Below are positions 58,641-64,000 of a stretch of 64,000 nt of DNA, piece by piece. The stretch is from Isoetes taiwanensis (lineage: Eukaryota; Streptophyta; Lycopodiopsida; Isoetales; Isoetaceae), in NCBI GenBank assembly GCA_021234155.1, contig JAJEKV010000073.1, positions 560,213 through 624,212 on the forward strand, written 5' to 3'. The first letter of the stretch is position 1; each line of letters opens with the position of its first letter. The position numbers were made by a program, and so were the translations under genes. The notes beneath the pieces are model-generated. The model was given only the letters and a program-made list of their open reading frames with translations. It was not told the origin of the DNA and ran no database searches.

Positions 58641-61015
58641 GGTCCATACTAGACTAATCCTCAGGCTGCATTTGCTAGTTTATCCCACTGCCTTTGGCGG
58701 CAAATTAAAGTGAGACACGTGATAGGCTTTAAGTTCTACCTCATCGCCTGGATCATCATCGATAACCCCAAAGAACTAACTCCCAAAGATAAACATATTG
58801 GCAGCAAGGTTTGAACCTGCATGACCAAATGCACATTTATTTTAGCATTACTAGACCTATACTAACTCACCACATTATCCGCTGGGCAAACTTTGGCCTT
58901 ACATGCACACCAGGTGCAAGATTTAATCCGCCCAGAAGTCTAGGTCCTAGTGGGCAATTTAGGCATGCATGTCTGATCAGCCAGGCTGGGAGTGAAGAGA
59001 TCATCGATAACCTCAAGAACTACCCCAAAGATAAACATACATTGGCAAGGTTTGAACCTACGATCAAATGCACACTTATTTTGGCATTACTAGGCCTATA
59101 CCAACTCACCATACACATCCGCTGGGCAAACTTTTGCTCACGCACTCTCTTGTGGTGCGTGGATTTAACCCGCCTAGGGAAGTGTCTAGGTCCTAGGGGC
59201 AACCTAGGGGCATGGCTTTTAGCTCACCCATCCCAGTGCCACCTACCATAGTCCCATTGTTTTATCCACTAGACTAATCTTGTACAGACTAGCTAGTTTA
59301 TCCCACTTTCTAAGCAGCCCAAAGTGGAGGACATCGTGATAGGCTTTTGTCTACCACGCCGATCATCATCAGATAACCGCAAGAACGAACTCCCAAAAAT
59401 AAACATACATTGGCAAGGTTTGAACCCATGACCAAATGCACATTTATTTTGGCATTACTAGGCCTATACCAACTCACTAAACATTCAGTGGGCAAACTTC
59501 TCCCTACATGCACACTTTGTAGTGTGATTTTAATCCCGCCTTTAGGAAGTCTAGGGTCCTAGGGCAACTCTAGGGGCATGGCTTTTAGCCTCACCATCCT
59601 AGTGCCACCTACCATAGTTCCATTGCTTTTTATTCCTTGTTTAAGGTCCATACTAGACTAATCTTTGTACATAACGGGTTAGTTTATCCCAATCGCTTTG
59701 TGGCAGCCAAGTGGAGGACACGATAGGCTTTAGTTCTACCACGGCTGGGGATCATCATCAGAGCAATCCTCAAGAACTAACTCCCAAAATAAACATACAT
59801 CGGGCAAGGTTTGAACCTATGATCAAATGCACAATTTATTTTGGCATTACTTGTGGCCTATACCAACTCACCACACACATCCATTGGGCAAAACTTTGCC
59901 TTACATGCACACTTGTAGGCGTGATTTCAATCCCCGCCTTAGGAAGTCTAGTAGGTCCTAGGGGCAACTCTAGGGCATGGCTTTTAGCCACCATCCTAGT
60001 GCCTACCATAGTCCCATTGTTTTTATCTTTGTTTAAGGTCCATACTGACTAATCTTGCATGCACTCCACACGGCACGCAAAGTGGAGGGACACGCGATAG
60101 GCTTTTAAGTTCTACCACATCGATCATCGAGATAACCTCGAAGAATTAACTCCCAAAAAAATAAACATACATTGGCAAGGTTTGAACCCATCACCAAATG
60201 CACATTTATTTTGGCGCATTACTAGCCTATACCAACTCACCACATCCGCTGGGCAAAAACGCTTGCTCCATGCACACTTTGTAGGCGTGGATTTAATCCC
60301 GCCTTTAGGAAGTTCAGGGTCCTAGGGGCAACTTGTGGGATGGCTTTAGCCCTCACCATCCTAGTGCCACCCTACCATAGTCCCATTGTTTTTATTCCTT
60401 TGTTTAAGGTCCATACCAGACTAATCTTGCATGCACTAGCCAGTTTATCCCACCTCCTTGCCGCAAAGTGGAGACACACGATAGGCTTTTAAGTTCTACT
60501 TAATGCTGGGGATCACTCCCAAGAATTCAACTCCCAAAGATAAACATACATTGGTAAGGGTTTGAAACCTACGACCAAATGCACATTTATTTTGGCATTA
60601 CTAGGCCTATACTAACTCACCACACATCCGTTGGGCAAACTTTTGCCTTACATGCACACTTTGTGGTAAGTGTGATCAATCCCGCCCTTAGGGAAGTCTA
60701 GTCCCAGGGGCAACTCTAGGCTGGCTTTTAGCCTCACCATCCTAGTGCCACCTACCATAGTCCCATTGTTTTTATTCCTTTGTTTAAGGTCCATACTAGA
60801 CTAATCTTGCAGAGATCATTAGTTTATCCACTACCAGTGCACCCAAAGTGGAGGACACGATAGGCTTTTAAGTTCTACCACGCTTGTGATCATCAATGAG
60901 CAACTCAAAGAACTAACCCCAAAGATAAACATACATTGGCAAGGTTTGAACCCATGACCAAATGCACATTTATTTTGGCATTACTAGGCCTATACCAACT
61001 CACCACACATCTGTT
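58641..61015. repeat. Tandem array of ~370-bp units with tRNA-like A/B boxes (minus strand)
   Basis: Seven occurrences of GGTTTGAACC (starts 58808, 59049, 59417, 59808, 60179, about 60559 and 60943) mark units spaced 240-390 bp. Each unit carries CATTGGCAAGG, GACCAAATGCACATTTATTT, GGCATTACTAGGCCTATACC, AACTCACCACA and a 3' block TAATCCCGCC...CCTAGGGGCAACTCTAGG. On the minus strand the order is GAGTTGGTATAGG (A-box-like), about 38 nt, then GGGTTCAAACC (B-box-like), the layout of a Pol III internal promoter in tRNA-derived SINEs. First interval is short, so one unit is partial. No coding content. Confidence 0.8.
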
Positions 61016-61666
61016 GGAAATTTGCCCTTTCACACTAAATAAGCAGCTCAAACATGCACAAAAATAGCATTTCAAATACAATACAACACCAGAATCATAG
61101 TTCCAACTGTTGCGAGAATACCCTCCCGCAATATGAAACGAATTGTGCAAACATAATAGAGTGGCTTTTTGTTTTTTTATGCTCTTCTAATTCTGGGGAG
61201 GGTGGCCATTGGCTACTCACTTAAGCACATAAATGGAATGGCAGTCATGTACGCATCTCAAATGCTATGCATGTTATATGGCAGCTTAATAATTTAAGAA
61301 TATCTTCCAATAAACTATTAACAAATTAGAGTGGCTTTTTGAAGACTTTGTACAAATGTGTTACCCAGTGGTTCTGCATTCCTCGAGGCTATCCATGCCC
61401 AGAACCAAAAGGATATTTTCAGTGTGTAAGTGATGTTTCTACCTTTGATCACATCTACTATTGTGGAAATTAGAAGAAATTCCAAGTTCGTTATGCGCCC
61501 TGCACAACATCTATTTGATCTATTTACATACATCTCCATTCTTTTTTTTTTGAAAGATTCATCAAAAGCAAGTAAATAAAGTATCTCTTATGTAGATGGA
61601 TTTCATTTAAATATTTGCTTCTCATTTATATATGTGTCCTTTGTAAGATTCATTTGTCTCTGACAT

Positions 61667-61686
61667 AATCCTTAAAGTTAGAATGT
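61667..61686. repeat. Target-site duplication, left copy
   Basis: AATCCTTAAAGTTAGAATGT corresponds to 63021-63040 with one mismatch (T/C at the sixth base). Copy 1 of the flanking repeat holds the uninterrupted site at about 58303-58323. Confidence 0.88.
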
Positions 61687-63020
61687 TTTTTTTTTTTTTT
61701 GTTGAAGGCAAGTTTTATTTATAATATAATGAATGGTAATAAAACCTTATTTAAGACCCTAACCGGCCAAATGGAAGAATTATGCCCAAAACAGCTAGGA
61801 TGGCATTTAGTACAATACAAAAAGCGTTTCATTACCCACATATGAACTCCGCTCAACTTTTCCTCCAATGGCAAGAGACACACAGAGGACCATCAACAAG
61901 TTCTTGTATTCAAGACTAAAGCAAGAGGTCTTCCTCTCACGCTTAGGAAGTAAGTACCATGTATATAGGACTTTCACTTTCTTGAATTTTTATATATTAT
62001 CCCAATGCCATAGCTATTTGTTGTCCTTGAGACCGACGGAAGATTACATAAATACAGATGCCAAAGCTCAATATCCAAAACCAATATCAGCTTATCTTCA
62101 TACCGACCAGAATAGGAGATACCGCTAATCTGAATCAAGAAACACCTAAAGATCATCCTCGAAGATATAGTGTAAAGGGTAATGGCTGTAATGCTTTCCA
62201 TACCACAAGTTAATCCTGGCCCAAATCAAACTATCTCAAGGTACTATAGTGGGCACCGAACCTTTCCAACTGTGACTAAGGGAGATTAGTCTTCGGCCCT
62301 TCTCTCAAAATAGTGATGGATCGCCTCAACGGGTGGTCTCCGCCGCCTATCAATCGGCCAATTATACTTACATGGGTTCTGATGCATATGCGCCAATCAC
62401 CCATTGAGCCATTCCAAGTCTCCTGGCTCCTGAAATGCCTGCTTGGTTCTATTTCATGTGTCGTAACCATACCGATGTTGCATTAGATACGAAACCTCCC
62501 TAGCTGTGATAGGGAAAGCACAAGTACAATGAGCAAGGTAATATACGTACTCAAAGGCACGTGAGATCCAACACAAGAACCACCTCTCAAAACAACTCGC
62601 TTGCAATCTTGCTAGAATCAAAGCCTCGGCAAAGCAACATGTAAGCCAGTGGAAAAGAGTGACTAAGATCTTTCGAGAATGGGTAGCCTACAAAGTGGAT
62701 GCAGGCCCCATTCCCAATCGATCTACTAACTCGCTTTCACAAGCCGAAAGAACATACCACAAGCCTGCCATCTTACCAAACAAGACCTCCCGACATCACG
62801 GCATCTATGCCCGCCATACTCCAAGCTTCCAGTAGGAACTCCGCCTGATCCACCATTTGGCAGCACCAAGAACCAAATAATTCCCAGCCTACCTTTGCTT
62901 AGAGATGACAGTCACCCCCCCCGCACCCCTCCGGCCTCCCTTCCGTAGGTGGTCATCGATCTTCAAGAAACGGAGGCGGCCATAGCCGCCGCCTCAACCC
63001 GCCACACGCCCACATCGTGA
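61686..63020 (-). mobile_element. Non-LTR retroelement insertion, ~1.3 kb, minus strand
   Basis: A run of 15 T (61686-61700) is the poly(A) tail seen from the other strand; on the minus strand AATAAAACTTGCC lies just before it, a normal polyadenylation signal. A near-perfect 20-bp target-site duplication flanks the insertion. No reverse-transcriptase motif was found in the remaining frames, so it is either the 3' end of a strongly 5'-truncated LINE or a non-autonomous/processed sequence. The distal end (about 62910-63015) is GC-rich, with a run of 8 C and GGAGGCGGCCATAGCCGCCG-like sequence. Confidence 0.85.
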
Positions 63021-63040
63021 AATCCCTAAAGTTAGAATGT
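63021..63040. repeat. Target-site duplication, right copy
   Basis: AATCCCTAAAGTTAGAATGT, partner of 61667-61686. Confidence 0.88.
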
Positions 63041-63358
63041 CCTGTAATACCTTATAAATGTAATCTTATAGTGTCGTCACTATTTATTTACATTTGAAAT
63101 CTTTAACCAAATAGAATTCGACAATATTCAATTTCTCAAAACTACAATTCTTCTTTCTTTGCTCCCATTTTACCAAGCAACACACTAGAAATTTTCCTTG
63201 CTCCCATTTTACCAAACATGGTGTTGGAATTAATTTTTGCTTTCACATTTACCATCATAAAGCAATGCACATCCTTGTCATGTGAAATTACATTTGCTCA
63301 CGGTTAAGCGTTTTAATTATACACAAGAAAGTAATACACGGAATTCGATGTCTTACAA

Positions 63359-64000
63359 AATGGGCATTGGCATTATGGAGAACTTCAAAGCATTTAACAT
63401 TATTTCTGCAATGTTCTCTAGTACAATTAATGGTTAACAATGCACAGTGAATGTGTAGTTATATATCTTTGATCTATAAATTGTACATACATCTTTATTT
63501 TCTATGTTGAAGGATTCATCTCGTATATGGTGTAATGGAAATAGTCCACTCTTAGTGTATATATAACATTAAATAATTTTCATATTGCCTTGTGCTTCTC
63601 TCTTGCCTTCCATTCTATCATACACACTCCTCTTGTTTATGTTCTTTGATTTCACTATTTATAAACTTCAAAACAAGATGATGCACCCCAAGATTTTACT
63701 AAATACTAAAAATAGAGACGTGTATCAAAATAAGGCACTAAAAAACAAAGTGCCTCCTACTTTTTTGCTTCTCAATAGTTCCTAAATGACAATGGCAGTT
63801 CCATTTGAATGCCAAAACTATTGTTACATTGCTCTATACTTGGTATTTCTATCAACACTAATGTGTTATCACTATACCAATATAGATAACACGATCGACC
63901 ACCCTCCGGCTTTGTATCAAGTCAACAGATTAACCGCTAAATATACTATCTCAAATTGAAAATAAGGATTTCATTCCAACATAATAGAAGCAACCAGAAT
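63359..64000. other. AT-rich sequence, no feature recognised
   Basis: No coding similarity, repeat or element end was seen in the last 640 bases. Confidence 0.45.

Larger units (their letters stand above)
61016..63358. repeat. Direct flanking repeat, copy 2 (interrupted)
   Basis: Second copy of 57695-58640, split by a retroelement at 61686-63020. Similarity resumes at CTTATAAATGTAATC and continues through GGAATTAATTTTTGC to about 63358. Together the two copies bracket the tandem array. Confidence 0.9.

Noticed and set aside
58641-61015. tRNA genes
   Set aside because: A- and B-box-like motifs occur on the minus strand, but no acceptor stem, anticodon arm or cloverleaf can be drawn around them; the units are far longer than a tRNA.
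58641-61015. CRISPR array
   Set aside because: Repeats are ~370 bp and the whole unit is conserved, with no short repeat/unique spacer alternation; the DNA is plant nuclear.

Overview
This is nuclear DNA of a land plant, most likely a fern or another plant with a large, repeat-rich genome. Three things point that way: an intron-containing nuclear gene for a chloroplast RNA-maturation factor, decayed PLS-type pentatricopeptide-repeat (PPR) sequence, and several plant-type LINE, Copia and MITE remnants. The fern assignment is an inference from gene style and repeat load, not something the sequence proves. No bacterial features, rRNA genes, convincing tRNA genes or CRISPR arrays were seen.

The only gene that looks intact lies on the minus strand at 16713-20313. 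Eight exons joined by seven phase-0 introns encode a 625-residue HAT/TPR-repeat protein that matches the HCF107/Mbb1 family (maturation and stabilisation of chloroplast psbB-psbH transcripts). Everything else that codes is broken or unrecognised.

Layout. 1-8584: an 18-19 bp minisatellite at two sites, a short FAM91A1-like exon fragment, a probable TIR element (5427-6282), a Copia reverse-transcriptase fragment and a decayed PPR gene. 8600-16351: a full-length L1-type LINE with a 15-bp target-site duplication and a 17-nt poly(A) tail; its ORF1 stop and ORF2 start overlap as TGATG, and its ORF2 is broken by a second, nested LINE fragment. 16713-20313: the HCF107/Mbb1-like gene. 20314-22575: its upstream region, then a duplicated exon-like sequence. 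22866-27130: a 1.35-kb direct segmental duplication flanking a 252-bp MITE. 24240-29519: two separate inverted repeat pairs, one carrying a TATA-like box. 30560-33470 and 37690-40713: two diverged copies of a minus-strand transposase-like gene with DNCAGQNKN and (G)HTHxDxD signatures. 36103-36456: tandem repeats ending in a GATCATA array that reverses orientation. 40714-57694: degenerate, gene-poor sequence with many copies of a TCGACT...AGTCGA palindrome between about 41.9 and 48.6 kb. 57695-63358: a direct duplication bracketing about seven ~370-bp units that carry tRNA-like A/B-box motifs on the minus strand; the second flank is split by a 1.3-kb retroelement with its own target-site duplication.

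The window is therefore one housekeeping chloroplast-biogenesis gene in a landscape of nested transposons. No multi-gene operon or defence-like system is present. The most promising lead for something little described is the paired transposase-like family, followed by the tandem SINE-like array. Small CG-containing differences between repeat copies in the 36-63 kb half may partly be assembly consensus errors, so coding breaks there should be read with caution.
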